Origin: Thiemannella venezuelensis
GTDB lineage: Bacteria > Actinomycetota > Actinomycetes > Streptosporangiales > Streptosporangiaceae
Length of the DNA: 64,000 bases
Direction: 5' to 3'
NCBI RefSeq assembly: GCF_014203605.1
Contig: NZ_JACHJJ010000034.1
Coordinates: forward strand, 1-64,000
Below the pieces are notes generated by a model. It worked only from the letters and a program-made list of their open reading frames with translations. It ran no database searches and was not told the DNA's origin. Both the position numbers and the translations under genes were made by a program. Shown piece after piece: positions 7,796 to 16,268 of this stretch. The first letter of the stretch is position 1. Each line of letters opens with the position of its first letter.

Positions 7796-10075
7796 ATGCG
7801 ACTTCTGACACTCCCCTCGGTGATCGTTCTGACGATCACCGCAGCGGCCGCACCGGCCGCCTCCGCCACCGGGTCCTCCACCGCCGGCCCCTCCGCCACC
7901 ATCGTGGTCGCGGCCGACGGCTCCGGCGACCACCGGACCGTGCAGGACGCCGTCAACGCCGTCCCGGCCGGCAACACCAGGCCGGTCACCATCCTGGTCC
8001 GCGAGGGCACCTACAGGCAGCAGGTGCTCATCCCCGCCGACAAGCCGCACATCTCGCTGGTCGGCGCCACCGGCGACCCGAGCAAGGTCGTGCTCACCTT
8101 CGACGCCGCCGCCTCCACCCCTAAGCCCGACGGCTCCGGGACCTACGGCACCTCGGGCAGCGCCTCCTACGTGATCAGCGCGCCCGACTTCACCGCCCGC
8201 AACCTCACCTTCGAGAACTCCTACGACGAGGCCGCCAAGGGCAGCAGCCAGGCCGTGGCGGTGCGGACCACCGGCGACCGGCAGGTCTACGAGAACGTCC
8301 GGTTCATCGGCAACCAGGACACCCTCTACGCCAACACCGCCACCGCCGGCACCGTGGCCCGGCAGTACTTCCGCAACTGCTACGTCGAGGGCGACGTCGA
8401 CTTCATCTTCGGCCGGGCCACCGCGCTGTTCCACAACTGCGTGATCAAGTCCCTCAACCGGGGTGCCGCCGACGGCAACAACGGCTACGTCACCGCGGCC
8501 AGCACGGAGATCTCCAACCCCTACGGCTTCATGATCTACCGCAGCCACCTGGTCAGCGACGCCCCCGCCAAGACCGTCCACCTGGGCCGCCCGTGGCCGG
8601 CCGGCGGCTCGGCCACCGCCCGGGGGCAGGTCCTGATCCGCGAGTCCTGGCTCGGCCAGCAGTTCAAGGACGCGCCCTGGACCGACATGTCCGGCCTGAA
8701 CTGGCGGGACGCCCGGCTCTCGGAGTACCTCAACCGCGGCCCGGGCGCGGCGGTCAACAACGACCGGCCGCAGCTGACCAGGGAGCAGGCCGAGCGGTTC
8801 GACCCCGAGGACTACCTCAGGGGCACCGACGGCTGGGACCCCTTCCGCAGCTTCCCCTCCCGCTCCGACCAGCAGCTCGGCCGCCAGGTGCTCCCGAAGA
8901 ACGACGGCTGGGCCGCGGCGGGCACCGGCACCACCGGCGGCTCGGCCGCCCGCCCCGAGAACATCTACACGGTCTCCACCAGGGCGCAGCTGCTCGCCGC
9001 GATCGGCAACCCCGCCGACAACACCCCGAAGATCATTTACGTGAAGGGCGCGATCGACGCCGACACCGACGACGCGGGCAACCCGCTCACCTGCGCGAGC
9101 TACGCGACGGGCGGCTACAGCCTCCAGGCCTACCTCGCCGCCTACGACCCGGCGGTCTGGGGCCGGGACAAGGTCCCCTCGGGCCCGCTGGAGGACGCGC
9201 GCAAGGCGTCCTACGAGAAGATGGCGCAGCACGTCACCATCACCCTCGGCTCCAACGTCACCCTCGTCGGCCTGGGCCGCGACGCCGCGCTGAAGAGCTT
9301 CGGCATCCGGATCACGAACGCCGACAACGTCATCGTCCGCAACCTCACCATCACCGACACCTCCGACTGCTTCCCGCAGTGGGACCCGACCGACGGCGAC
9401 GGGGGCGCCTGGAACGCCTCCTTCGACAACGTCGAGGTCTCCACCTCCACCCACGTGTGGCTGGACCACAACACCCTCAACGACGGCGACAACCCCGACT
9501 CGGGCCAGCCGCTGTACTTCGGCAGGCCGTACCAGGTCCACGACGGGCTGCTCGACGTGGTCCGCGGCTCCAACCACGTGACGCTGTCGTGGAACCACCT
9601 GAGCGGCCACGACAAGGTGATGCTGATCGGCAACACCGACAACCCGACCAGGTACGCCGAGGCCGACAAGCTCAAGGTGACGCTGCACCACAACCACTTC
9701 GAGGGCCTGGGCCAGCGGACCCCGCGGGTGCGCTTCGGCCAGGTGCACGTCTACAACAACTACTACACCGGCTCGGACATCTACCTCTACAGCATCGGCG
9801 TGGGCTTCGGCTCGCAGGTCTACGCGCAGGCCAACGCCTTCGACGGCATCCCCGCCGAGAAGGTGCTCTCGGTCCTGAAGGGCACCGCGATCACCGCCAG
9901 GGACAACCTGGTCGACGGCAGGCCCGCCGACCTGGTCGCCGCCCACAACGCCGCGCACGACCCCGACCTCGGCACCGACGCGGGCTGGACGCCCGCCCTG
10001 GTCACCCGGGTCGACCCCGCCCGCGCGCTGCGCGGCATCGTCCCCGCACGGGCGGGCGCCGGACGCATCGGCTGA
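7796..10075 (+). CDS. Secreted pectinesterase (CE8) - pectate lyase (PL1) fusion
   Basis: This 759-residue exported bifunctional pectinase starts with a signal peptide (MRLLTLPSVIVLTITAAAAP, cleavage near ASA). A CE8 pectin methylesterase beta-helix follows, with NQDTLY (D175), DVDFIFG (D202) and LGRPW. After a short linker near residues 375-385 comes a PL1 pectate lyase with VWLDHNT and RTPRVRFG (residues 641-648). The first domain de-esterifies pectin and the second cleaves the resulting polygalacturonate, feeding uronates to the adjacent operon. ATG 7796 is chosen because it begins the signal peptide; an in-frame TTG lies six bases earlier. Two LacI-type operators upstream suggest control by the regulator at the window start. 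Confidence 0.9.
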   Translation: MRLLTLPSVIVLTITAAAAPAASATGSSTAGPSATIVVAADGSGDHRTVQDAVNAVPAGNTRPVTILVREGTYRQQVLIPADKPHISLVGATGDPSKVVLTFDAAASTPKPDGSGTYGTSGSASYVISAPDFTARNLTFENSYDEAAKGSSQAVAVRTTGDRQVYENVRFIGNQDTLYANTATAGTVARQYFRNCYVEGDVDFIFGRATALFHNCVIKSLNRGAADGNNGYVTAASTEISNPYGFMIYRSHLVSDAPAKTVHLGRPWPAGGSATARGQVLIRESWLGQQFKDAPWTDMSGLNWRDARLSEYLNRGPGAAVNNDRPQLTREQAERFDPEDYLRGTDGWDPFRSFPSRSDQQLGRQVLPKNDGWAAAGTGTTGGSAARPENIYTVSTRAQLLAAIGNPADNTPKIIYVKGAIDADTDDAGNPLTCASYATGGYSLQAYLAAYDPAVWGRDKVPSGPLEDARKASYEKMAQHVTITLGSNVTLVGLGRDAALKSFGIRITNADNVIVRNLTITDTSDCFPQWDPTDGDGGAWNASFDNVEVSTSTHVWLDHNTLNDGDNPDSGQPLYFGRPYQVHDGLLDVVRGSNHVTLSWNHLSGHDKVMLIGNTDNPTRYAEADKLKVTLHHNHFEGLGQRTPRVRFGQVHVYNNYYTGSDIYLYSIGVGFGSQVYAQANAFDGIPAEKVLSVLKGTAITARDNLVDGRPADLVAAHNAAHDPDLGTDAGWTPALVTRVDPARALRGIVPARAGAGRIG

Positions 10076-10098
10076 CCGGCACCCCGCACGGCCCCTCC

Positions 10099-10130
10099 GG
10101 TACGGCCCGCGCCACCGCGCGGGCCGTACC
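10099..10130 (+). terminator. Terminator of the pectinase gene
   Basis: A perfect 13-bp stem (GGTACGGCCCGCG at 10099-10111 with CGCGGGCCGTACC at 10118-10130) and six-base loop start 24 bases after the stop codon. Confidence 0.75.
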
Positions 10131-10632
10131 CGTCCCACTCGGATGCGATGAGGGGAGTTCCGAAAGGCCGGCGGCCGCGTAGCCGGACGGACGCTGCCGG
10201 AGCCGCTGACCCCCGCCGCGGAAAGCGGCGACCGTCCGGCACCGCATCCGCGCCGGGAGGTCGTGAACGCGGTCTCCCGGGGACTCCACGGGTCCCACCG
10301 GAGCAGCAGGAAGCGGGAATCCTCGATCCCGGACCCACGGAGAGACCGTCCGTCTCCCCGGCATTGCCGTGAGCAATGAATATCGCTCACGGCAATGCCC
10401 TGCAAACGCCACTCCCCTTGCCGTCCCTCTGGCCGGGCACGTTCGCCGTCAGCCGTCGCGCTCCGGCAGCCCGCGGGGCAACCGGAGAATCGCGGGCGCC
10501 GTACCGGACGGCGCTGAAACTTACATGCCGGTTCCGGCGTCGCCGCAGGTCGCGCGGTCGCCCGCGACCGGCCGCCTTCCCGCTGCCGCAGGCCGCTCCT
10601 ACGATCTGCGGAGCCGAGGACGGGAGCAGACG
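10131..10632. other. Intergenic stretch between pectinase and esterase genes
   Basis: About 500 bases without a convincing gene: predicted frames here are Arg/Pro/Gly-rich and lack ribosome sites. The only clear structure is the long hairpin at 10360-10399. The esterase promoter presumably lies in the last 150 bases, but no clear -35/-10 pair was found. Confidence 0.5.
10360..10399. other. Perfect 15-bp hairpin of unknown role
   Basis: GGCATTGCCGTGAGC (10360-10374) pairs perfectly with GCTCACGGCAATGCC (10385-10399) around a 10-base A/T-rich loop. It lies about 285 bases after the pectinase stop, beyond a better placed terminator, and 233 bases before the esterase gene. It could be a regulatory site, a second terminator or an element remnant. 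Confidence 0.6.
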
Positions 10633-11730
10633 ATGCGGAGAACCAGCGCCGTGCTGATGGCGCTACTGGCACTGGCGGCGGGCGTGGCGGTGCTGACCGC
10701 CGCGCCCGCCGGCGCCGACACCATCAAGGTCATGCCTCTGGGCGACTCGATCACCGGGTCCCCCGGCTGCTGGCGGGCGCTGCTGTGGAACCGGCTCCAG
10801 GACGCCGGGTACACCGACGTCGACTTCGTCGGCACCCTGCCGGCGCAGGGCTGCGGGGTGCCCCACGACGGCGAGAACGAGGGCCACGGGGGCGCCCTGG
10901 TCACCGCCGTGGCCGCGCAGAACCAGCTGCCCGCCTGGCTGGCGGCCACCCGGCCCGACGTCGTGATGATGCACTTCGGCACCAACGACGTGTGGAGCAG
11001 CATCGCGCCCGCGACGATCCTCGACGCGTACACGAAGCTGGTGGACCAGATGCGGGCGAGCAACCCGGCCATGAAGATCCTGGTCGCCAAGATCATTCCG
11101 CTTGAGCCGCCCACCTGCTCCGCGTGCGGGCAGCGCGCCGTGAACCTCAACAACGCGATCCCGGCCTGGGCCTCGGCCGTCTCCACCCGGCAGTCGCCGG
11201 TGGTCGTCGTCGACCAGTGGACGGGGTTCGGCACGGGCACGGACACCTACGACGGGGTGCACCCGAACGAGGCGGGCAACCAGAAGATCTCCGACCGGTG
11301 GTATCCGGCGCTGGCGGACCTCCTGTCCGGCCCCACCCCGACGCCCACTCCGACGGTCACGCCCACCCCGACGCCCACGCCCACCCCGACCCCGACGCCC
11401 ACGCCGACCCCGACGGTCACGCCGGCGGGCGGCTGCACGGCGACGTTCACGACCGTCGGCCAGTGGCCGGGCGGCTTCCAGGGGGAGGTCACGGTCAAGA
11501 ACACCGGAACCACCGCGATGAACGCCTGGACGGTCCGGTGGACCTTCGCCGACGGCCAGCGGATCGACCAGATCTGGAACGGCACGCTGAGCGTGAGTGG
11601 CACCGCCGTGAGCGTGCGGAACTCCGGCTGGAACGGCGCCCTCTCCCCCGGCGCGTCGGCCGCCTTCGGCTTCCTGGCCTCCTGGAACGGCGTCAACACC
11701 CCGCCCGCCCCCACCTGTGCGCCCGTGTAG
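10633..11730 (+). CDS. Secreted SGNH/GDSL esterase with C-terminal CBM2 cellulose-binding module
   Basis: This 365-residue secreted protein has, in order, a signal peptide (to about residue 30, cleaved near AGA-D), an SGNH esterase domain (GDSI with nucleophile S39, HFGTNDVW, and DGVHPNEAG with the catalytic Asp/His), a Pro-Thr linker of alternating PT repeats (about residues 235-265) and a CBM2 module starting GGCTATF, with conserved Trp residues. It probably deacetylates plant polysaccharide while bound to cellulose, complementing the pectinase next door. The ATG at 10633 begins the signal peptide and follows a GGACGGGAG purine tract; the open frame upstream is not credible coding. Confidence 0.9.
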   Translation: MRRTSAVLMALLALAAGVAVLTAAPAGADTIKVMPLGDSITGSPGCWRALLWNRLQDAGYTDVDFVGTLPAQGCGVPHDGENEGHGGALVTAVAAQNQLPAWLAATRPDVVMMHFGTNDVWSSIAPATILDAYTKLVDQMRASNPAMKILVAKIIPLEPPTCSACGQRAVNLNNAIPAWASAVSTRQSPVVVVDQWTGFGTGTDTYDGVHPNEAGNQKISDRWYPALADLLSGPTPTPTPTVTPTPTPTPTPTPTPTPTPTVTPAGGCTATFTTVGQWPGGFQGEVTVKNTGTTAMNAWTVRWTFADGQRIDQIWNGTLSVSGTAVSVRNSGWNGALSPGASAAFGFLASWNGVNTPPAPTCAPV

Positions 11731-11826
11731 CCGCCGCGCAGGTGGGGCATCGCGGACAGCACCGGGCGCCCCGGGGGCGCCGCCGTACCGGAGCGCCTGG
11801 TCCACGGCCGTACGGCCGGGCGTGGA

Positions 11827-11945
11827 TCAGGCGCCGATCCTGCGGCGCACGTGTGCCGAGAGCCGGTCGACGGCGACGACGAGCACCATCGCCACCGCCA
11901 GGTGGGTGATCATCTCGCCGAACCGGAAGAGCTTGATCGACTGGT
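11827..11945 (-). pseudogene. 3' remnant of a PhnE-like phosphonate ABC transporter permease
   Basis: The last 39 codons (LFRFGEMITHLAVAMVLVVA then VDRLSAHVRRRIGA and stop) look like the final membrane helix and basic tail of a PhnE-type permease. They are joined in frame to a fragment of an unrelated oxidoreductase at about 11945. No permease start or other helices remain. This is one of three phosphonate-gene fragments packed into 450 bases. Confidence 0.55.
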
Positions 11946-12150
11946 TGACGAGGAACGGCTCGGGGGCCGAGGCGTAGACGCCGCGCCAGCGCTCGCGCAC
12001 GGCGAGGGGGCCGGCGCCCAGCAGGCGCGCGGTCTCGGCCAGGACGTGCCGGTCGAGCTCGTCGGAGCCGAAGGGGTCGGGCGTGGTGGCGTAGGCGTGG
12101 GTGTCGCCGATGACGAGATCGCCGTCCGGACGCTGGGTGAACATCAGGTT
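11946..12150 (-). pseudogene. Fragment of a TIGR03364-type FAD-dependent oxidoreductase
   Basis: About 65 codons (FTQRPDGDLVIGDTHAYATT, later VRERWRGVYASAPEPFLV) resemble the C-terminal part of the FAD oxidoreductases found in aminoethylphosphonate clusters. The FAD-binding N-terminus is missing, the 3' end runs into the PhnE fragment, and the 5' end abuts a fragment on the opposite strand. It is almost certainly not functional. Confidence 0.55.
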
Positions 12151-12154
12151 CAGC

Positions 12155-12274
12155 GGGGTGCTCACCGGCGGGCAGGACGCCACCGCGCTCGGCGCCGTCC
12201 GCCACACCCATCTGCTCCCCAGCGTGGCCGCCCTGCCCGCCCTGCTCTCGCCGGGCCACCGCCCGGAGTCCTGA
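12155..12274 (+). pseudogene. 3' remnant of a phosphonatase-like HAD hydrolase
   Basis: The short frame GVLTGGQDATALGAVRHTHL followed by LPSVAALPALL and a stop resembles the C-terminal end of phosphonatase-like (TIGR03351) hydrolases. It lacks every catalytic motif. It faces the oxidoreductase fragment, so an internal deletion has joined the ends of once-separate genes. Confidence 0.5.
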
Positions 12275-12346
12275 TCGACCGCGTGCCGTCCGGCCGTGCC
12301 GCGGGCTCCGGGCGGCGCGACGAGATCCGCCAACCGGTCCGGGACC

Positions 12347-13624
12347 TCAGTCGGTCAGCGGGCCGAACTCCTTGCGGGTGTCGATCACGTCGCCGAAGAG
12401 CTCCCACCGCTCGCCCTTGAACTCCATGAGCTGCATGGACTCGATGGGGAATCCGTCGTCCGCACCGGTGGTCATGGTCACCCCGGGCAGCAGCATGCCG
12501 ACCTGGACGCCGCCGAGCGCGCGCACGGAGTCCCGCAGCCCCTCGCGCGTCGGGCACTTCGCCGCCTCCATCGCCTTGTGGAAGCTGCTGGCCACCGCCC
12601 ACCCGAAGGTGTGGTACGGAACGGTCGGGTCGGCCTCGGGGACGTACTGCTTCATCTTCTCGTAGTAGAGCACCATCTCCGGGTCGTTCTTCCACTGCGG
12701 GTCGTTGGGGTCCTTGTAGTACGTGGCGGACACGATGCCCTGCACGTTCTCGAAGCCGACCGGCCGCAGCACGGTGATCGAGGCGGCGACGTTGTTGACG
12801 ATGTGCAGCGGGTTCCATCCCGTGTTCTTGGCGTCGGCCGCCAGCGCCTGGGAGCCGAACCTCGGCGTCGTGATGTTGAGGAACACGTCGGCCCCGGACT
12901 CGGCGAGGTTGCGCATCTGGGGGTCGACGCTCGGGTCGGAGACCTCGTAGCTCTGCTCGGCGACCACCGTGACCCCGCTGCCGTCGATGGCGCGCTTGAA
13001 CCCGCCGAACAGGTCCTTGCCGAAGTCGTCGTTCTGGTACAGCACCGCCACCTTGGCCTCGGGGCGCTCCTGCTTGAGGTACTGCGCGTAGACGCGGGCC
13101 TCGGAGACGTAGTTCGGCTGCCAGCCGATGGTCCACGGATGCGCGGTGTCGGTGCCCCACTTCGACGCACCGGTCGCGACGAAGACCTGGGGAACCTTGC
13201 GCTGGTTGGCGTAGTCCCAGGTCGCCGTGGTCGAGGGCGTGCCCAGTGTCTGGAAGAGGGCGAACACCTGCTCCTGCTCGACGAGCCTGCGGGCCTCCTC
13301 GACGGCCTTGGGCGGCTGGTAGCCGTCGTCGCGCACCACGAACTCGACCTTGCGCCCGCCGATCCCGTTCTTCTCGGCGTTGACGTAGTCGAAGTAGGCC
13401 TTGATGCCCTTGGGGATGTCGCCGTACGCGGAGGCCGGCCCCGACAGCGGGTAGATGCCGCCGAGCTTGATGCTCGTGTCGGTGATGCCGGTGGTCTGCT
13501 GGCCCTGGCACTGGCCCGCGGCCGTCGTCGCGCCCCCTCCGGTCTCCTCCCGCCCTCCGCAGGCCGCCGTGGCGAGCAGCAGGACCGCCGTCACCGCCGT
13601 ACAGCCGATGGCAGATCGCCGCAT
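12347..13624 (-). CDS. Branched-chain amino-acid/amide-type ABC transporter substrate-binding lipoprotein
   Basis: This 425-residue extracellular binding protein has a lipoprotein signal (basic start, hydrophobic run, lipobox LLATAAC with Cys near residue 22), then a two-lobed Peripla_BP_6 (LivJ-like) fold: IKLGGIYPLSGPASAYGDIP, IGGRKVEFVVRDDGYQPPKA, and later TIGWQPNYVSEA. It is the first of the transporter genes in map order but the last to be transcribed, four bases after the permease stop. Ligands of this family include branched-chain amino acids, amides, urea and aromatic acids. The adjacent acyl-CoA ligase suggests a carboxylic acid, but this is inference. Confidence 0.85.
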   Translation of the reverse strand: MRRSAIGCTAVTAVLLLATAACGGREETGGGATTAAGQCQGQQTTGITDTSIKLGGIYPLSGPASAYGDIPKGIKAYFDYVNAEKNGIGGRKVEFVVRDDGYQPPKAVEEARRLVEQEQVFALFQTLGTPSTTATWDYANQRKVPQVFVATGASKWGTDTAHPWTIGWQPNYVSEARVYAQYLKQERPEAKVAVLYQNDDFGKDLFGGFKRAIDGSGVTVVAEQSYEVSDPSVDPQMRNLAESGADVFLNITTPRFGSQALAADAKNTGWNPLHIVNNVAASITVLRPVGFENVQGIVSATYYKDPNDPQWKNDPEMVLYYEKMKQYVPEADPTVPYHTFGWAVASSFHKAMEAAKCPTREGLRDSVRALGGVQVGMLLPGVTMTTGADDGFPIESMQLMEFKGERWELFGDVIDTRKEFGPLTD

Positions 13625-13627
13625 TTC

Positions 13628-14662
13628 TTACTCCTTCCGGAGAATCTTCTTGGTCGAGCGCGCCACGCGGCCCGCCAGGCCGGCGAGACCGGTCGGAGCG
13701 ACGTACATCACCGTGATGATCAGCAGGCCGAAGATGACGCCGGGTGCGGCGTCGTTGACGTCCTGGGAGATGCCGGGCACGAACATCACGAACAGCCCGC
13801 CCAGCAGCGGTCCCGAGAACGAGCCCAGGCCGCCGACGACGATGCCCGCCAGCAGCGTGATCGAGAGGGTGACCGCGAACGAGTCCGGCGAGACGAATCC
13901 GATGACCCAGGTGTAGACGGAGCCCGCCGCCCCCGCGAACATCGCGCTCCAGGCGAAGGCGAGCGTCTTGTAGAACGACAGCCGCACGCCCATGACCTCG
14001 GCCGCCGCCTCGTTGTCCCGGACGGCGTGCAGCGCCCGGCCGACCCGCGAGTGCAGCAGGCCGCGGGCCAGCAGGAAGGCCGCGACGGCCACGGCCAGCG
14101 CCAGGAAGTACAGCCACTGGTCCTCGGCCAGTCCCGTCCAGGCCGGCGGCGCCGGTTTGCCGAGCGTCAGTCCCATGGAGCCGCCGGTCACCGACTCGAA
14201 GCGTTTGAGCAGCGGCACCAGGAAGATCGCGATGGCCAGTGTCACGAGGGCCAGGTAGAGCCCGCGCAGGCGCATGGCGGGCAGGCCGAGCGCCAGGCCG
14301 AGCGCGAACGCCGTCGCGGCGGCGGCCGGCAGGGTCAGCACGTGCGGCACGTCCCACCGGTCGAGCATGATCGCGGTCCCGTAGGCGCCGACGGCGAAGA
14401 AGGCGCCGTGGCCGAGAGAGATCTGACCGGCGTGGCCGACGAGCAGGTTCAGGCCGAGCAGCGCCACCGCGTAGACCAGCACCATGGTGAACTGGAAGAC
14501 GCGGAACGGCACGAGCTGGAACGGCAGGGAGCAGGCCACCGCGAGCAGCGCCGCCGCCACGATCCACCGCCGGCGCCCGGCGGCGATGCGCGCCAGGGCC
14601 CGTCCCCGGCCGGGCGCGTCGGCCCGCACGGGCTTCTCGGTCACCTCCGCCCGCCCGCTCAT
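13628..14662 (-). CDS. Branched-chain-type ABC transporter permease (LivM family)
   Basis: This 344-residue inner membrane permease has a short basic N-terminal tail, then about ten hydrophobic segments. The family motif NLLVGHAGQISLGHGAFFAV lies in the first third and GLGSFSGPLLGGLFVMFVPG near the end. It pairs with the LivH-type permease encoded just upstream, whose stop overlaps this start by four bases. ATG 14662 is chosen for that overlap; the frame open further upstream is a shadow of livH. Function as the second channel subunit is certain at family level. Confidence 0.85.
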   Translation of the reverse strand: MSGRAEVTEKPVRADAPGRGRALARIAAGRRRWIVAAALLAVACSLPFQLVPFRVFQFTMVLVYAVALLGLNLLVGHAGQISLGHGAFFAVGAYGTAIMLDRWDVPHVLTLPAAAATAFALGLALGLPAMRLRGLYLALVTLAIAIFLVPLLKRFESVTGGSMGLTLGKPAPPAWTGLAEDQWLYFLALAVAVAAFLLARGLLHSRVGRALHAVRDNEAAAEVMGVRLSFYKTLAFAWSAMFAGAAGSVYTWVIGFVSPDSFAVTLSITLLAGIVVGGLGSFSGPLLGGLFVMFVPGISQDVNDAAPGVIFGLLIITVMYVAPTGLAGLAGRVARSTKKILRKE

Positions 14663-15540
14663 GCCCGCTCCACCGCCGCCCGGCCGAACAGTCCCTGGGG
14701 CCGCAGCAGCAGGATGCAGAGGATTATGATCAACGGCACGCCCACCTTGAGGTCGGATCCGATGACGTCGACGTACGCGCCGGCGAGCGTCTCGGCGACG
14801 CCGACGACCAGGCCGCCCACCACCGCTCCCCCGGGGCTGTCGAACCCGCCGAGGGTCGCCGCGGCGAAGGCGTAGATCAGGACACCGCCCATCATGTTGG
14901 GCTCCAGGAAGAGCAGCGGCGCCACCAGGACCCCCGACACCGCGCCGACGGTGGCGGCGAGTCCCCAGCCGAGCGCCAGCGTCCAGCCGACCCTGATGCC
15001 GACGAGCCGGGCCGAGGTGGGGTTGGCCGCCACCGCTCGCATCCCCAGGCCGACCTTGGTGCGCTGGAAGAGCAGGTACAGCAGGCCCATGACCACGGCG
15101 ACCACCGCCATCACGCCCAGCGTCGAGTACCCCACGCTGAGCCCGCCGGCCTCGAGCGCGCCGCCGGGGAACGGGTTGGGGAAGTCCTTGATGAGGAACG
15201 ACCAGATCCATCCGGCGGCGGCGTTGACGAAGATGAACAGCCCCACGGTGACGATCACCACGGTCAGCTCGGGGGCGCCTTCCACCGGGCGGATGACGAC
15301 CCGCTCGATCAGCATGCCGCCCGCGAAGGACACCGCCAGCGTGAGCACCAGAGCCGGCCAGAACGGCAGGCCCGCCGCGGTGAACTGCCAGGCGATGTAG
15401 GCGGAGAACATCGCCAGCTCGCCCTGGGCGAAGTTGACGATCCCGGTGAACTGGTAGATCAGCACCAGTGCCAGGGCCAGGCTGGCGTAGATCGCGCCCG
15501 CGCCGAGCCCCTCGACGACCTGCTGCAGGAAGCCCACCAT
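14659..15540 (-). CDS. Branched-chain-type ABC transporter permease (LivH family)
   Basis: This 293-residue permease starts with MVGFLQQVVEGLGAGAIYAS and has the conserved YQFTGIVNFAQGELAMFSAY and FDSPGGAVVGGLVVGVAETL stretches, with about eight membrane helices. It forms the heterodimeric channel with the LivM-type protein, driven by the two ATPases transcribed ahead of it. It is two bases downstream of the LivF gene, within one operon of five genes running leftward. Confidence 0.85.
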   Translation of the reverse strand: MVGFLQQVVEGLGAGAIYASLALALVLIYQFTGIVNFAQGELAMFSAYIAWQFTAAGLPFWPALVLTLAVSFAGGMLIERVVIRPVEGAPELTVVIVTVGLFIFVNAAAGWIWSFLIKDFPNPFPGGALEAGGLSVGYSTLGVMAVVAVVMGLLYLLFQRTKVGLGMRAVAANPTSARLVGIRVGWTLALGWGLAATVGAVSGVLVAPLLFLEPNMMGGVLIYAFAAATLGGFDSPGGAVVGGLVVGVAETLAGAYVDVIGSDLKVGVPLIIILCILLLRPQGLFGRAAVERA

Positions 15541-15542
15541 GG

Positions 15543-16268
15543 CTAGACCCGGTATCCGAGGTAGGACCGGGCGACCTGCTCGTCGGCCCGGATGCGTTCC
15601 GCCGATCCCGACAGGACGATCCGGCCGCTCTCCAGGACGTGCGCCTGCTGGGCCACGCCAAGGGCGAGATGGGCGTTCTGCTCGACGACGACCACGGTGG
15701 TCCGCTCCTCTTCGTTGACCGCCCGCACGATGCGGAACAGTTCCTCGGTGACCAGCGGGGCCAGGCCCAGGGACGGCTCGTCCAGCAGGAGCAGCCGCGG
15801 CCGCAGCATGAGGGCCCGGCCGATCGCCAGCATCTGCTGCTCGCCGCCGCTGAGGCTGCCGGCCACCTGCTTCAGCCGCGTCCGCAGCACCGGGAAGTAG
15901 GCGCAGACGCGGTCCAGGTCGGCTCCGACCGCACCGCGCCCCCGCCGTACGAAGGCGCCCAGGCGCAGGTTCTCCTCGACCGTCAGCGGCATGAACGTGC
16001 CGCGTCCCTCGGGCACGTGCGCGACGCCCTGCCGGGCGAGCGCGTCCGGTGAGCGCCGGGCCAGGCCGGTCCCGTCGAGCCGGACGTCGCCGCGTACCCG
16101 GATCATGCCCGACAGCGCCCGCAGCAGGGTCGTCTTGCCCGCTCCGTTGGGCCCGAGGATGGCGCAGATCTCCCCGCGGCCCACGGTGAGGTCCACGCCG
16201 TGCAGCACCCGGGCGTCCCCGTAGCCGGCGTGCAGGCCCTCGACGGCCAGGAAGGCGTCGCCGCTCAT
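15543..16268 (-). CDS. Branched-chain-type ABC transporter ATP-binding protein (LivF family)
   Basis: This 241-residue ATPase has Walker A GPNGAGKT (residues 39-46), signature LSGGEQQ and Walker B LLLLDEPSLGLAP. Start ATG 16268 overlaps the stop of the preceding LivG gene by four bases. It works with LivG as the nucleotide-binding pair of the importer. Assignment to LivF rests on gene order, length and the EPSLGL sequence. Confidence 0.85.
   Translation of the reverse strand: MSGDAFLAVEGLHAGYGDARVLHGVDLTVGRGEICAILGPNGAGKTTLLRALSGMIRVRGDVRLDGTGLARRSPDALARQGVAHVPEGRGTFMPLTVEENLRLGAFVRRGRGAVGADLDRVCAYFPVLRTRLKQVAGSLSGGEQQMLAIGRALMLRPRLLLLDEPSLGLAPLVTEELFRIVRAVNEEERTTVVVVEQNAHLALGVAQQAHVLESGRIVLSGSAERIRADEQVARSYLGYRV

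Noticed and set aside
11334-11425. PTPTPT-encoding repeat resembling a short tandem array
   Set aside because: It is the coding linker of a CBM2 enzyme, not a CRISPR or regulatory array.
12162-14567. 801-codon minus-strand frame
   Set aside because: Out-of-frame shadow of the substrate-binding protein and permease genes, Arg/Gly-rich with no motif.
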